From the NCBI GenBank assembly GCA_016929695.1, contig JAFGII010000051.1, forward strand, positions 62,001-126,000: a stretch of 64,000 nucleotides of DNA. Direction: 5' to 3'. Below are positions 18,358 through 26,803 of the stretch, piece by piece. This DNA comes from Ignavibacteria bacterium (GTDB taxonomy: Bacteria; Bacteroidota; Ignavibacteria; Tepidaquicellales; Tepidaquicellaceae). The translations under genes and the position numbers were made by a program. How positions within the stretch are numbered: the stretch's first letter is position 1; each line of letters begins with the position of its first letter. The notes below the pieces were generated by a model. It saw nothing but the letters and a program-made list of their open reading frames with translations. It was not told the origin of the DNA and did not search any database.

Positions 18358-18439
18358 ATCCCACAAAATTAGCAATAAAAACGTATTGAAGAAATATTAA
18401 TGAATAGCAAAAATAAATTATTTTTGCAAAATTAGACTG

Positions 18440-19774
18440 ATGACAAACGTAACAGATTATTTCAGAGAGGTATTTCATTTAAAGAGTACAACCGATTACG
18501 AAAAATCGGCTGATACAATTCAGGAAGGCATATATCTAAAAGGATATAACGTCTGGATGCTGATTGCATCCGCAATTCTCACCTGCATTGGACTTGACAC
18601 GAACTCCCCTGCCGTAATTATAGGTGCTATGCTCATATCCCCGCTGATGGGACCAATCCTCGGAATCGGATTTGGCATAGCTGTTGAGGATAAGGATATG
18701 ATGTTCCGCGGAATAAGGAATTTTACAATTGCGGTTGTTATAAGTATAATTACAAGTGCATTTTATTTTACAATTACTCCTCTCGGCTCCGTAACAACAG
18801 AAATAATTGCACGAACAAAGCCCACTTTTCTTGATGCATTAATAGGATTTTTTGGAGGCGTTGCAGGAATAGTCGCAGCATCAAGGAAAGGGGTAACAAC
18901 AGCAATACCGGGTGTTGCAATTGCCACAGCCTTAATGCCTCCGCTCTGCACTGCGGGATTCGGACTTGTATCGGGCAATATTAATTATTTTTTTGGCGCA
19001 TTCTATCTTTTCCTGATTAATACTTTCTTTATTAGTTTTGCAACATTTCTCATAGTGAAATTCCTTAGATTTCCGATAAAAACATACATCGATGACAAAC
19101 TGAAACGCAAAGCTTTTATTTATGTACTGATTTTTTCAATATTGCTGACGGCACCGAGTTTTTATTTCCTCTATACAACGGTACTTCACAATAGAGAAAA
19201 AAGCAGAATAAATCAGTTTCTTGAATCATCATTTCAAAAACCCGATTACGACATTCTCAACTGGCAACTGCAGGAAAGTGATTCAGTCCGTTATTTGAAA
19301 GTTTATATTGTAGGAAAATACATCCCGCCGGACAAAATTGACACGATGGAAGTGAAACTACTGAATTCAGGAATTGATAATACTAAAATTGAAATTGTTC
19401 AGGCATTTTCATTTGATGAGAACATAGATGAACTTTCTAATTATATGAAAGAGAAACTTGCTTCAGACGAAGAATACGGTAAAATTCCCGAAAAAAAATT
19501 AATGGGCATGCTTGATAGTATTGCAACTATAAAATATCTTGAACAGAAAGATTCAATCAAAATTATTGAAATAAAAAATGAATCGGGAATTCTCTTTCCC
19601 GAATTATCAAATATATCCTATACAAATAGATTATTTATTCCGGGGGATTCGGTAAATATTAAACTTGTCATTGCCGAATGGAAAAAATATACAAACAGCA
19701 GAAATAAATTTGAGGAATTCGTAAAACAAAAAATCACTGACAGTATTTTATTCATACATAGAAATGTCAGATGA
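18440..19774 (+). CDS. DUF389 integral membrane protein
   Basis: A 444-residue protein whose N-terminal half has about six membrane segments with the DUF389 hallmark 'SPAVIIGAMLISPLMGPILGI' in part, 'GVTTAIPGVAIATALMPPL' and 'FFGAFYLFLINT'. The C-terminal half (from about 255) is soluble and alternates beta and alpha, with a repeated 'D...V.....S.ID..KIEI' pattern like periplasmic BON-type domains. The family is also called TIGR00341; a transport role is suspected but not proven. It is flanked by repeat-bearing gaps and has no obvious operon partner. Confidence 0.8.
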   Translation: MTNVTDYFREVFHLKSTTDYEKSADTIQEGIYLKGYNVWMLIASAILTCIGLDTNSPAVIIGAMLISPLMGPILGIGFGIAVEDKDMMFRGIRNFTIAVVISIITSAFYFTITPLGSVTTEIIARTKPTFLDALIGFFGGVAGIVAASRKGVTTAIPGVAIATALMPPLCTAGFGLVSGNINYFFGAFYLFLINTFFISFATFLIVKFLRFPIKTYIDDKLKRKAFIYVLIFSILLTAPSFYFLYTTVLHNREKSRINQFLESSFQKPDYDILNWQLQESDSVRYLKVYIVGKYIPPDKIDTMEVKLLNSGIDNTKIEIVQAFSFDENIDELSNYMKEKLASDEEYGKIPEKKLMGMLDSIATIKYLEQKDSIKIIEIKNESGILFPELSNISYTNRLFIPGDSVNIKLVIAEWKKYTNSRNKFEEFVKQKITDSILFIHRNVR

Positions 19775-19780
19775 ACTGAA

Positions 19781-19825
19781 TGATTGGATTATTGTGGGTT
19801 TTACAAGTCGGGATTTCGTCCCGAC
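19781..19825. repeat. Octamer remnant plus GC-rich hairpin
   Basis: One octamer (TGATTGGA, 19781-19788) starts six bases after the DUF389 stop. A hairpin follows with arms GTCGGGA (19807-19813) and TCCCGAC (19819-19825) and loop TTTCG. A comparable order, octamers then a GC-rich hairpin, is seen at 58024-58118. Confidence 0.5.
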
Positions 19826-19933
19826 AAGTCCGGACTCAAATTGGATGGATTGAGTAAAAGTCTGAAAGACTATCCTATACTTGTTACTTGATATACTATG
19901 TGAACTAACTTATTTTTGTATTAAAACGAATAT

Positions 19934-20317
19934 ATGGCAAAAGTTAAAGGTATAGGGGGAATATTTTTCAGAACGAAAAATCCGGGAAGGACAAGAAAAT
20001 GGTACAGAGATAATCTCGGTATAGAATCCGAAAATTACGGCTACTGTTTTCAGTGGCGGGAGAAAGATAATATGGATAAAGAGCAATACACGGTATGGAC
20101 TCCTTTCCCCAACAGTACGAAATATTTCTCCCCGTCGAGACGTGAATTTATGATAAATTTTATAGTGGATAATTTATTTGAAACACTCTATGAACTAAAA
20201 GAGAAAGGAGTGGAAGTATTACCGGAAATAGAGCAGTCCGAATTCGGAAAATTCGGCTGGATAATAGACCCTGACGGAGTAAAGATAGAGTTGTGGGAGC
20301 CGCTGGAGGGAGGTTAG
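19934..20317 (+). CDS. VOC family (glyoxalase/bleomycin-resistance fold) protein
   Basis: A 127-residue protein with paired beta-alpha-beta-beta-beta modules: 'GIGGIFFRTKNPGRTRKWYRDNLGI' region at the N-terminus and 'FMINFIVDNLFETLYELKEKG' then 'FGWIIDPDGVKIELWEP' at the C-terminus. The last segment is the family signature, with a glutamate that usually binds metal. Members include dioxygenases, glyoxalase I and antibiotic-binding proteins; no specific substrate can be claimed. Its stop codon lies inside a heptamer array. Confidence 0.8.
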   Translation: MAKVKGIGGIFFRTKNPGRTRKWYRDNLGIESENYGYCFQWREKDNMDKEQYTVWTPFPNSTKYFSPSRREFMINFIVDNLFETLYELKEKGVEVLPEIEQSEFGKFGWIIDPDGVKIELWEPLEGG

Positions 20318-20359
20318 CAGAAGACAGGGAGAAGGGAACAGTTGAAAGTAGTAAGTAGG
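20311..20359. repeat. Heptamer array across the VOC gene stop
   Basis: Seven 7-base units in register (for example CAGTTGA, AAGTAGT, AAGTAGG). The first unit, AGGTTAG, carries the TAG stop of the VOC gene. Same family as 53375-53493, opposite orientation. Confidence 0.55.
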
Positions 20360-20505
20360 TAAAGATAAGTCGGGGTTTTAGATGTTTGTAAAAAAGGAAA
20401 TTCAGAAATCGCAGCATTGATATTTTTTTGACACTGAGACCATATATTTAAAATAGCAAGTTAAATAAGGGCACTTTAAAAAATAAAACAGTACTAAATA
20501 TTTTT

Positions 20506-20540
20506 TTCTTTGTGAACTTAGTAAGTTTAGTGGTAAAGGA
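20506..20540 (+). repeat. Nonamer element TTCTTAGTG type, copy 1
   Basis: TTCTTTGTG, AACTTAGTA, AGTTTAGTG, then GTAAAGGA. Further copies at 20635, 22746 and 22862, all on the same strand. Confidence 0.6.
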
Positions 20541-20634
20541 TTTTTTTTTATTTTGTTTTATGAAGCAGGGGTTTCGGAGTAAGTAAAAACCTACCCAAGC
20601 CGGAGATTGGAAAGAAGCATTTGAAATATTTTTT

Positions 20635-20664
20635 TTCTTAGTGAACTTAGTGAGATTAGTGATG
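20635..20664 (+). repeat. Nonamer element TTCTTAGTG type, copy 2
   Basis: TTCTTAGTG, AACTTAGTG, AGATTAGTG in exact 9-base register. It ends 12 bases before the stop codon of the convergent PLP enzyme gene. Confidence 0.6.
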
Positions 20665-20675
20665 TAACAATAAAA

Positions 20676-21878
20676 TTAAATCAGGTCAATTTCCTTCAGG
20701 CATTTTTTTACACGTTCGAAACTCATTGCAATATCATTATCCAGACCGAGTGAGAATCTTACAAGACCTTTACCAAGACCGATTTTTTCTTGTACATCCT
20801 CCGGAATTTCGGATGAAGTGCTATGGCTGGGAGCACTGAACAGTGTTTTAAAATACCCGAGGCTGACTGCAAGATATCCTACCATTTCCTCCTGCATTTT
20901 GACCATTAATTTTTTCGCCTTATCCGCATCTCCCGTATCAATAGACACCATACCGCTATAGCCCATACCTTCATTCATCATCGAGGTAATCAGTTCGTGT
21001 CCTTTATGCTGAGGCAAGCCGGGATAATACACTTTAACACCTAACTTCAGAAATCCCTTCGAAAAATACATTGCATTCCTGCTGTGTCTCTGCATTCTGA
21101 TATGAAGCGAATGAAGATTTTTAAGAATACTTGAGGCTCGAAAACTGTCCAGTACGGGACCGAGCAGCATACTTGCTCCAGTATTTACATCATAGAGAGA
21201 ATCAATAAATTCCTTAGTTGAGCAAACGCATCCTGCAACGCAATCGCTTGTGCCGTTAATATATTTCGTCATACTGTGAATTACGATATCCGCTCCAAGC
21301 CGTTTCGGCGAGACTATCATAGGACTGAACGTATTATCGACAACGAGTTTAATACCCGCTTCCTTTGCGATTTTTGAAAGTTCGGGGATATTCGCTATTT
21401 CGAGCAGCGGATTACTTATTGTTTCACAGTAAAAAATTTTTGTCTTACCGTTAATTGCATTTTTAACTTCCTCGAGATTTGTAATATCAACGAACTTTGT
21501 ATTAACCCCGAACCTCGGCAGAAAATTTTTAAACAGGGCATAAGTTCCGCCGTATATTGTATGGCTGGAAACAATTTCATCTCCCGCACTGCAAATCTGC
21601 AATATGGTACAATTAATTGCACCCATCCCCGAAGCGGAGACTTGAGCCGCTTCAGTATCTTCCATTCTTGCTAGAGCGTCAGCAAGATACTTATCACTCG
21701 GATTCCAGTGCCTCGAATAAAGGAAGCATCCTTCGATTTCGCGCTCAAAAATTTCCTCCATCTTATCTGCACTCAGAAATGTATAAGTAGATGAATCGGT
21801 AATGGAAGGATTCACGTCACCGAATTCACCGAATACGAGATAATCCTGTATCGCTCTGCTGGGGTCAAAATTCTGCAT
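20676..21878 (-). CDS. Cys/Met metabolism PLP-dependent enzyme (transsulfuration family)
   Basis: A 400-residue fold type I enzyme. The PLP lysine is Lys205 in 'IHSMTKYINGTSDCVAG'; 'YCETISNPLLE' and 'VVDNTFSPMIVSPKRLGAD' are further family hallmarks. It could be cystathionine gamma-synthase, cystathionine gamma-lyase, O-acetylhomoserine sulfhydrylase or methionine gamma-lyase. Methionine gamma-lyases carry an active-site Cys in the 'YGCT' segment; here it reads 'YGGTYALF' (residues 109-116), as in the synthase/lyase branch, which argues against a dedicated methionine gamma-lyase. It acts in the cytoplasm on sulfur amino acids. It stands alone on its strand. Confidence 0.85.
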   Translation of the reverse strand: MQNFDPSRAIQDYLVFGEFGDVNPSITDSSTYTFLSADKMEEIFEREIEGCFLYSRHWNPSDKYLADALARMEDTEAAQVSASGMGAINCTILQICSAGDEIVSSHTIYGGTYALFKNFLPRFGVNTKFVDITNLEEVKNAINGKTKIFYCETISNPLLEIANIPELSKIAKEAGIKLVVDNTFSPMIVSPKRLGADIVIHSMTKYINGTSDCVAGCVCSTKEFIDSLYDVNTGASMLLGPVLDSFRASSILKNLHSLHIRMQRHSRNAMYFSKGFLKLGVKVYYPGLPQHKGHELITSMMNEGMGYSGMVSIDTGDADKAKKLMVKMQEEMVGYLAVSLGYFKTLFSAPSHSTSSEIPEDVQEKIGLGKGLVRFSLGLDNDIAMSFERVKKCLKEIDLI

Positions 21879-21984
21879 AAGTATATAATTTTAAGGTTAT
21901 TAAAAATTTCAGATTGAAACGATATTAGTAAACATTTTGTTTCTAAATATAATCAATTTAATAACTAAAATAACGTAAAAAACT

Positions 21985-22650
21985 ATGAAGAAAATAAATA
22001 TCTTAGTAATAACTATATTCGCATTTGCATTAATAACAGCAGGATGCGGAAAATCAGACAAAGTCGTACTTACAGGTGAAAAAAAAGAAACCGCCTCCAT
22101 TCAGGAAGGTAATAAAATTTACAGACTCGACACAGCAACCAGCAAAGTTGAATGGCTCGGTAAGAAAGTAACCGGTCAGCATAACGGAACAATTGAATTT
22201 AAAAACGGCGAATTTGGAGTTGACGGCGATAATGTAACTGCAGGAAAATTCGAAATTGATATGAACACAATTGTAGATTTGGATTTAACAGACGAAGCAA
22301 TGAACAAGAAACTCGTTGACCATCTGAAATCAGACGATTTCTTTTCAGTCGAACAATTTCCGTTATCCACATTTGAAATAACGAAAGTTGAACCTTTAAA
22401 TAATGCAACCAAACCCGATTTCAATCACTCGATTACGGGAAACATTACTATCAGGGATGTAACAAAATCAATTTCATTCCCTGCAAACGTAAAGATTGAA
22501 GATGATGTTTTAAACGCAAACGCTGACTTTGACATTGACAGAACGGAATTCGGATTGAAATTCCTTTCGGGAAAATTCTTTAAGGATATCGGTGATAAAA
22601 TGATTTACGATAACTTCAACCTGAAAATAAGTATAATTGCAAAACCGTAA
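21985..22650 (+). CDS. YceI family lipoprotein
   Basis: A 221-residue lipoprotein: signal peptide with lipobox 'LITAGC' (Cys21), short linker, then a YceI-like domain from about residue 45. 'YRLDTATSKVEWLGKKVTGQHNGTI' region, 'DNVTAGKFEIDMNTI', 'FEITKVE' and 'DRTEFGLKF' are the usual landmarks of this lipocalin-like barrel that can hold polyisoprenoid molecules. It should be anchored in the envelope. Ligand and partner are unknown. A strong terminator follows at 22692-22719, so the gene is monocistronic. Confidence 0.85.
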   Translation: MKKINILVITIFAFALITAGCGKSDKVVLTGEKKETASIQEGNKIYRLDTATSKVEWLGKKVTGQHNGTIEFKNGEFGVDGDNVTAGKFEIDMNTIVDLDLTDEAMNKKLVDHLKSDDFFSVEQFPLSTFEITKVEPLNNATKPDFNHSITGNITIRDVTKSISFPANVKIEDDVLNANADFDIDRTEFGLKFLSGKFFKDIGDKMIYDNFNLKISIIAKP

Positions 22651-22691
22651 CTGATTTGAAATAGTCATATTTCAGATTAAAAAAAACAACG

Positions 22692-22719
22692 GGACGATGC
22701 AAACATCGTCCTTTTTTTT
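22692..22719 (+). terminator. Rho-independent terminator of the yceI gene
   Basis: Perfect arms GGACGATG and CATCGTCC with loop CAAA, followed by eight T's (22712-22719). Confidence 0.93.
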
Positions 22720-22745
22720 ACTAATTTTTGAATACGGAATATATG

Positions 22746-22780
22746 TTCTAACTGTTCTTAGTTAACTTAGCGGTAAAAGA
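22746..22780 (+). repeat. Nonamer element TTCTTAGTG type, copy 3
   Basis: TTCTAACTG, TTCTTAGTT, AACTTAGCG, then GTAAAAGA, in 9-base register. Confidence 0.55.
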
Positions 22781-22811
22781 AATAATCATCTTGTCTATAA
22801 CAATTCAGAAA

Positions 22812-22850
22812 GCGGAAAACGCGAAATAGCGGAATTTCGCAGAGTATATT
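22812..22850 (+). repeat. 45-bp interspersed element, copy 2
   Basis: Core GCGAAATAGCGGAATTT. Sub-units of 9, 8, 9 and 9 bases align without gaps to 27336-27370; the CATTAC end is lost. Confidence 0.55.
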
Positions 22851-22861
22851 AAATATTATTT

Positions 22862-22896
22862 TTCTAAGTGTTCTCAGTGTGCTCAGTGGTAAAAAG
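22862..22896 (+). repeat. Nonamer element TTCTTAGTG type, copy 4
   Basis: TTCTAAGTG, TTCTCAGTG, TGCTCAGTG, then GTAAAAAG, in exact 9-base register. Confidence 0.6.
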
Positions 22897-23090
22897 AAAA
22901 ACGGCATCCCAATTGAAACAATTCAGAACACGGTCAATGCAGTACAGCAAAATATCGCGAAAAAAATAATCATGTATTTTTTATTGTTTTATTGTTTTTA
23001 GTGGTAAGAAAGTATAAAAAGAAACTTCGATTTTATTTGGACTGATAATTATTACAGAAAAAGTTAATTTTTAAAAAGAGAAATGCTGAT

Positions 23091-24668
23091 ATGAAAAAAA
23101 TATACATAATACTAATATCCGTTTTATTTATACTTACGGCTTTTTCCGTATATATTTTCATATCAAAAGATTTCAAAGTAACCATCATTTATCCGCCGGA
23201 AGGAATTTTTGTTTCGACGAATTTTCCTGCTTTCATAATCGTGAGTCCATTTGATGAATTCAAAAACGTGGAAATTGAAGTTAACGGACGATTGAAAGAC
23301 AGAATTGCTTATGAAGATTTGCGCATACTCCGGCTCGGGAACAATGCTTTCATAAATCTACCTGTGACAGTAGAAGGAGAGCACAGCGGGAACAAGGATA
23401 TTGATATAATTTTCAACAGAAAGTTCCTGTCGCCTAAATACAGACTGCTCGTGAATACCAAATACTTTGAATTTCCCGACATAACAGAAACACCGGACAA
23501 TACGGAGATTAAAAGGGTTGAGGATTTTTTTTCTACAAGGATACAGGATTTAATAATAATATTAAACACGAAGCGAATCGACAATCCCGACTGGAAAAAC
23601 GATGTGGATTATCTGAGAGCGAAAGAGTCCACCCGCGTGAACAACCTGCCGGAAGATATTAAAAAAGCATTTTTTGTTTTAGTAGAGACATTTGAGAACG
23701 ATTCGGGAAGGATTGCAACAGCGAATGCATCGAATTATCTGAATTACATACTGCTGAAAAGCGGATATCCCGTTTTGACCGTTCTTCTTGAGAATGAATT
23801 TGAGAATGGATTAAAACGGACTGTCCTTTTCACATACAAAATAATCGAGACAAGCGTTATAAGTTCGGGAGGAATTTCGGAGAAGGTATATCTGCTTGAG
23901 AGAATGGATAAATTTGCCGGGAAAGAATTATTTTCGGGAATAATAACGGAACATTCTCCTGTATGCATGCTGATAAACGAAGTAGTGAAAAAGAACTCGG
24001 AGGAACTGGAAGTATTTTTGTCGGACGCAAAGGCGGAAGCGGGAGTTCTGACGCGGAAATACACGCATTATTATATTAAGAATGAGGCGGAGATTAATAA
24101 AATTATCAGAACAATTGTGGAAGAGGCGGAGGTGTTCAGACAGATCAGGGACGCAAGCAGGAAGAACATTGCTTATGAAATAACAAAACTTTCTACAGCA
24201 ACACACGAGGCAAAACATCTTGCTGATTACAGGACCGGGTTTCCTTTTGCAAAATGCATAACAGAGATACTCCCCTACTTTTTCGGAAATGAAATACTAA
24301 CTGAAAGCAAGACGGACATAAAGCGGCTAATCAAAGTTTACGATGTATTTTCAAGAATAAATCCTGAATACTCTGCATATTTATTTTCGCTTGCTTATGC
24401 GGACGGCGGGAGGAAATATCAACTGCTGAAACTGCTTGACTTCATACTGAACGAATATTACGAAGACAATCAATACCAATGGGCGGCAAAACTAATTTAT
24501 TTCCGGCTCGGAGCAAAGACAGAAATTGATGCAAAGAAAATACTAACGGAAGCGGTGGAGGGAAACGAAAAAGAGTGGGTAGAAATATTCAAGCGGGCGG
24601 CGGAGACGGATGCTGAAGAACTCGGAAAAATATTCAGGGAGATTTATAAAGAAGATTTCGGGAAATGA
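23091..24668 (+). CDS. Unrecognised membrane-anchored protein with HEAKH zincin-like motif
   Basis: A 525-residue protein I cannot place in a named family. Residues 5-24 form a membrane anchor or signal ('YIILISVLFILTAFSVYIFI'). Residues about 30-125 look beta-rich (Ig-like). From about 135 the protein is helical and contains 'TATHEAKHLADYR': HEAKH at 372-376 fits the HExxH zinc site, and Glu405 in 'ILTESKTD', 29 residues on, is a candidate third ligand as in gluzincins. If real, the active site faces the periplasm. The next gene, a TPR protein, starts within the stop (ATGA), so the two products probably work together. Codons such as gcg and agg are more frequent than in neighbours. Confidence 0.55.
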   Translation: MKKIYIILISVLFILTAFSVYIFISKDFKVTIIYPPEGIFVSTNFPAFIIVSPFDEFKNVEIEVNGRLKDRIAYEDLRILRLGNNAFINLPVTVEGEHSGNKDIDIIFNRKFLSPKYRLLVNTKYFEFPDITETPDNTEIKRVEDFFSTRIQDLIIILNTKRIDNPDWKNDVDYLRAKESTRVNNLPEDIKKAFFVLVETFENDSGRIATANASNYLNYILLKSGYPVLTVLLENEFENGLKRTVLFTYKIIETSVISSGGISEKVYLLERMDKFAGKELFSGIITEHSPVCMLINEVVKKNSEELEVFLSDAKAEAGVLTRKYTHYYIKNEAEINKIIRTIVEEAEVFRQIRDASRKNIAYEITKLSTATHEAKHLADYRTGFPFAKCITEILPYFFGNEILTESKTDIKRLIKVYDVFSRINPEYSAYLFSLAYADGGRKYQLLKLLDFILNEYYEDNQYQWAAKLIYFRLGAKTEIDAKKILTEAVEGNEKEWVEIFKRAAETDAEELGKIFREIYKEDFGK

Positions 24669-25768
24669 AAGGGAAGATTTTTTATATTATCATTGTTTTA
24701 CTGCTTGCGGCAATCGTTGCGGTGACGTTTTACCTGTTTTCATTTTTATCAGAGAAAAAGACTGCCGCGATTAACAGGAGCAATGCGGAATTCAGGGCGG
24801 GTATGGAACAATTAAACTCGGGGAATCCGGACAAAGCGGTAAAATATTTTTCAGGATACATCAGAGATTATCCGGCGGACGGATACGGATACTTCTGCAG
24901 GGGATACGCACACGAGCAGAAGAACAGATACAGACTTGCAATCGAGGATTACACGAAAGCGATAGAACTATTGCCGGACAGCATAACATTTTATTACAAC
25001 AGAGCGGGAGCATCCCTTGTAGCAGGCGACTTTGAAGCAGCGTTAAAGGACATTGAACGTCTGAAAACGCTGAAACCAGAATACGGAAACGCGAACGAGA
25101 TACAGGCGGAGGCACTCTATAAGAGTGCATACAACAAGGTAGAGAGTTCGGACTTTGCGGCGGCGGAAGAACTGCTGACGAAAGCGGCGGAACTTAACGG
25201 AAAATCGGTGCAGATATTTTATGCGAGAGGAGTATGCAGGGAAAATTTAAAGCGGTATAAAGAAGCGATTGAAGATTACAGCAAGGCAATTGAACTGAAG
25301 CCGTCGAACGGAGAATTTTACAAGAGCAGAGGATTTTTATATTACCTACAGAAGAATTACAGGCAGGCAATTGCGGATTTCGACTGGGCGCTGGAGATTG
25401 ACCCGAACTCTGCGGCAACGTATTTCAACAGGGGGCTTTGCCATTCGTTCATTAAAAATTATTCAAAAGCGATTAACGACTTTACTAAGGCAATCGAACT
25501 GAAGCCGGACAAAGCGGACTATTACCTGAACAGGGGGATGGTGGAACTGGACGCCGGGCAATACAACGCGGCGCTGAACGATATGAACAATGCACTAAGA
25601 TTAAACAGCGGAATTGGAATGGCTTATGCGGTGAAGGGATATGCACAGGTGAAACTCGAGATATATAAGGAAGCGGCAGAGAATTTCAGGAAAGCGGTTC
25701 AACTTGACGGTTCTTTGAAAGGGAGACTTTCTCCGATAATGGAGGAACTGACAAAAGCGGGGTACTAA
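24665..25768 (+). CDS. Membrane-anchored TPR protein
   Basis: A 367-residue protein: N-terminal membrane segment (about residues 4-28) followed by about eight tetratricopeptide repeats, each 34 residues with 'AIEDYTKAIEL.P' and 'Y.NRG' signatures ('YKEAIEDYSKAIELKPSNGE', 'FNRGLCHSFIKNYSKAI'). TPRs bind peptides or proteins. The start overlaps the stop of the HEAKH protein by 4 bases, and both have an N-terminal anchor, so a complex on the outer face of the inner membrane is likely (inference). Codon use is GC-richer than in the flanking genes. Confidence 0.85.
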   Translation: MKGKIFYIIIVLLLAAIVAVTFYLFSFLSEKKTAAINRSNAEFRAGMEQLNSGNPDKAVKYFSGYIRDYPADGYGYFCRGYAHEQKNRYRLAIEDYTKAIELLPDSITFYYNRAGASLVAGDFEAALKDIERLKTLKPEYGNANEIQAEALYKSAYNKVESSDFAAAEELLTKAAELNGKSVQIFYARGVCRENLKRYKEAIEDYSKAIELKPSNGEFYKSRGFLYYLQKNYRQAIADFDWALEIDPNSAATYFNRGLCHSFIKNYSKAINDFTKAIELKPDKADYYLNRGMVELDAGQYNAALNDMNNALRLNSGIGMAYAVKGYAQVKLEIYKEAAENFRKAVQLDGSLKGRLSPIMEELTKAGY

Positions 25769-26160
25769 TAATTTTGAAATTGTTGTAATTAACCGTTACG
25801 ACCCTAAGGATGCAGAACATACATTTAAAAGTGATTAATGATTTATATTTTGTAGTTTTGTCGGGCACGGCAAGCGGATTATATGCGTCGGAAGTCAGAT
25901 ATATTCTGAATACGGATGTGTTTTTAGTAGTTGATGTTCAGAGGGTCAATAAATAATTCTTGACAATTAAAATATTTTATTTAGTTTTATAGAAAGCACA
26001 TCGGTTGTTGAATGATATTTCGGGGATGTTTAGATGTGACTCCAAAAAAATACTTTTTCAGGGCTTACTACTCCATTTATTGTAATTATTGAATATTCCA
26101 AGACGGAATTTTATCCCCAGGATAATTTAAAAATATTACTTAATTTAAATGGAGAAGAAA
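25769..26160. other. Intergenic region, possible gene remnant
   Basis: About 390 bases without a convincing gene. A 48-codon open frame from ATG 25810 to TAA 25956 is the only coding-like stretch. The segment after it is AT-rich and must contain the promoter of the small lipoprotein gene. Confidence 0.4.
25810..25956 (+). CDS. Small open reading frame, uncertain
   Basis: 48 codons with hydrophobic character ('DLYFVVLSGTASGLYASEV'). No family was recognised, no ribosome binding site precedes it, and it could equally be the tail of a decayed gene or chance. Confidence 0.15.
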   Translation: MQNIHLKVINDLYFVVLSGTASGLYASEVRYILNTDVFLVVDVQRVNK

Positions 26161-26586
26161 ATGAAAACTTCAATGCTTTTTTTCTTGTTTATCGGATTGA
26201 TTTTCTGCGGATGTCAGGATTTAAGTCAGGACATTTCGGCAGTCAATTCCGATAAAGTACCTGTTCCCTACAAAAGAAGTTTTGAGGGAATAGCAACAAC
26301 TTTAAATCCAAGTCCCTTTCCTGACCCGGTACCTGTAGAATTAACGTTAACCGGTACGGGAACGCATGTAGGAAAGTACACGGCATCCTATAATTACGAT
26401 TTATCATTCGATGCCGGTTATCCTCCTCCGTGGGGTGATATTCTGAACGGATACGGCGGAAAGATATCAGCGAACGGGGATGAGATTTATAATAAAAATC
26501 TGCATGGAGAATGGTGGGTTGTGAGCACGACCGAAATTGAATACTGGATAGAATCTGATATTGACGGCGGGACGGGAAGATTTTAA
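26161..26586 (+). CDS. Small lipoprotein, probably truncated by frameshift
   Basis: 141 residues from ATG 26161. An earlier in-frame ATG at 26149 exists, but GGAG at 26151-26154 is correctly spaced for 26161, and the signal peptide then starts 'MKTSMLFFLFIGLIFCGC' (lipobox Cys16 or 18). The mature part is beta-rich and glycine-rich and ends abruptly at 'DGGTGRF'. Proteins with 'GGTGRF' normally go on with '.(G/N)ATG', and exactly such a continuation ('NATEHIYGMGTQKF') is present two bases out of frame just after the stop. So a one-base loss near 26583 probably shortened a longer secreted protein. Function unknown. Confidence 0.6.
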   Translation: MKTSMLFFLFIGLIFCGCQDLSQDISAVNSDKVPVPYKRSFEGIATTLNPSPFPDPVPVELTLTGTGTHVGKYTASYNYDLSFDAGYPPPWGDILNGYGGKISANGDEIYNKNLHGEWWVVSTTEIEYWIESDIDGGTGRF

Positions 26587-26675
26587 ATGCTACGGAACAT
26601 ATTTACGGAATGGGCACACAGAAATTTACTACACCTTTTGCCTCGACTCCAACTACGTGTACCCGGACCGGGTAA
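26586..26675 (+). pseudogene. Out-of-frame 3' continuation of the small lipoprotein gene
   Basis: Reads 'NATEHIYGMGTQKFTTPF' and on to a TAA at 26673-26675. It joins 'GGTGRF' in the preceding gene if one base is added at about 26583-26586. Confidence 0.5.
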
Positions 26676-26803
26676 ATTAGTTATTAATGGTTAGCGTTTA
26701 GTAATTGATAACCCCGACGGGTTTTCATATTTCTAATTTGTTTTAAAAATATATTACCCCGCTGAGGATTTATTTGGAATTTCCTATTAATTAATATTTT
26801 AAT

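Larger units (their letters stand above)
20318..20675. other. Intergenic region with heptamer and nonamer elements
   Basis: 358 bases between convergent genes. It holds the end of the heptamer array, then two copies of the TTAGTG nonamer element (20506-20540 and 20635-20664). No open frame or good terminator was seen. Confidence 0.5.
22651..23090. other. Intergenic region after yceI
   Basis: 440 bases without a gene: a terminator (22692-22719), two TTAGTG nonamer elements (22746-22780, 22862-22896), one GCGGAATAGCGGAAT element (22812-22850) and a weaker likeness of it at about 22928-22962. The last 80 bases are AT-rich and should carry the promoter of the HEAKH protein gene. Confidence 0.6.

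Noticed and set aside
20676-21878. Naming the PLP enzyme methionine gamma-lyase
   Set aside because: The active-site Cys typical of methionine gamma-lyases is Gly here, so only the family is given.
26710-26725. Terminator AACCC-CGAC-GGGTT after the small lipoprotein gene
   Set aside because: The stem has only five pairs and a four-base T run; too weak to call.
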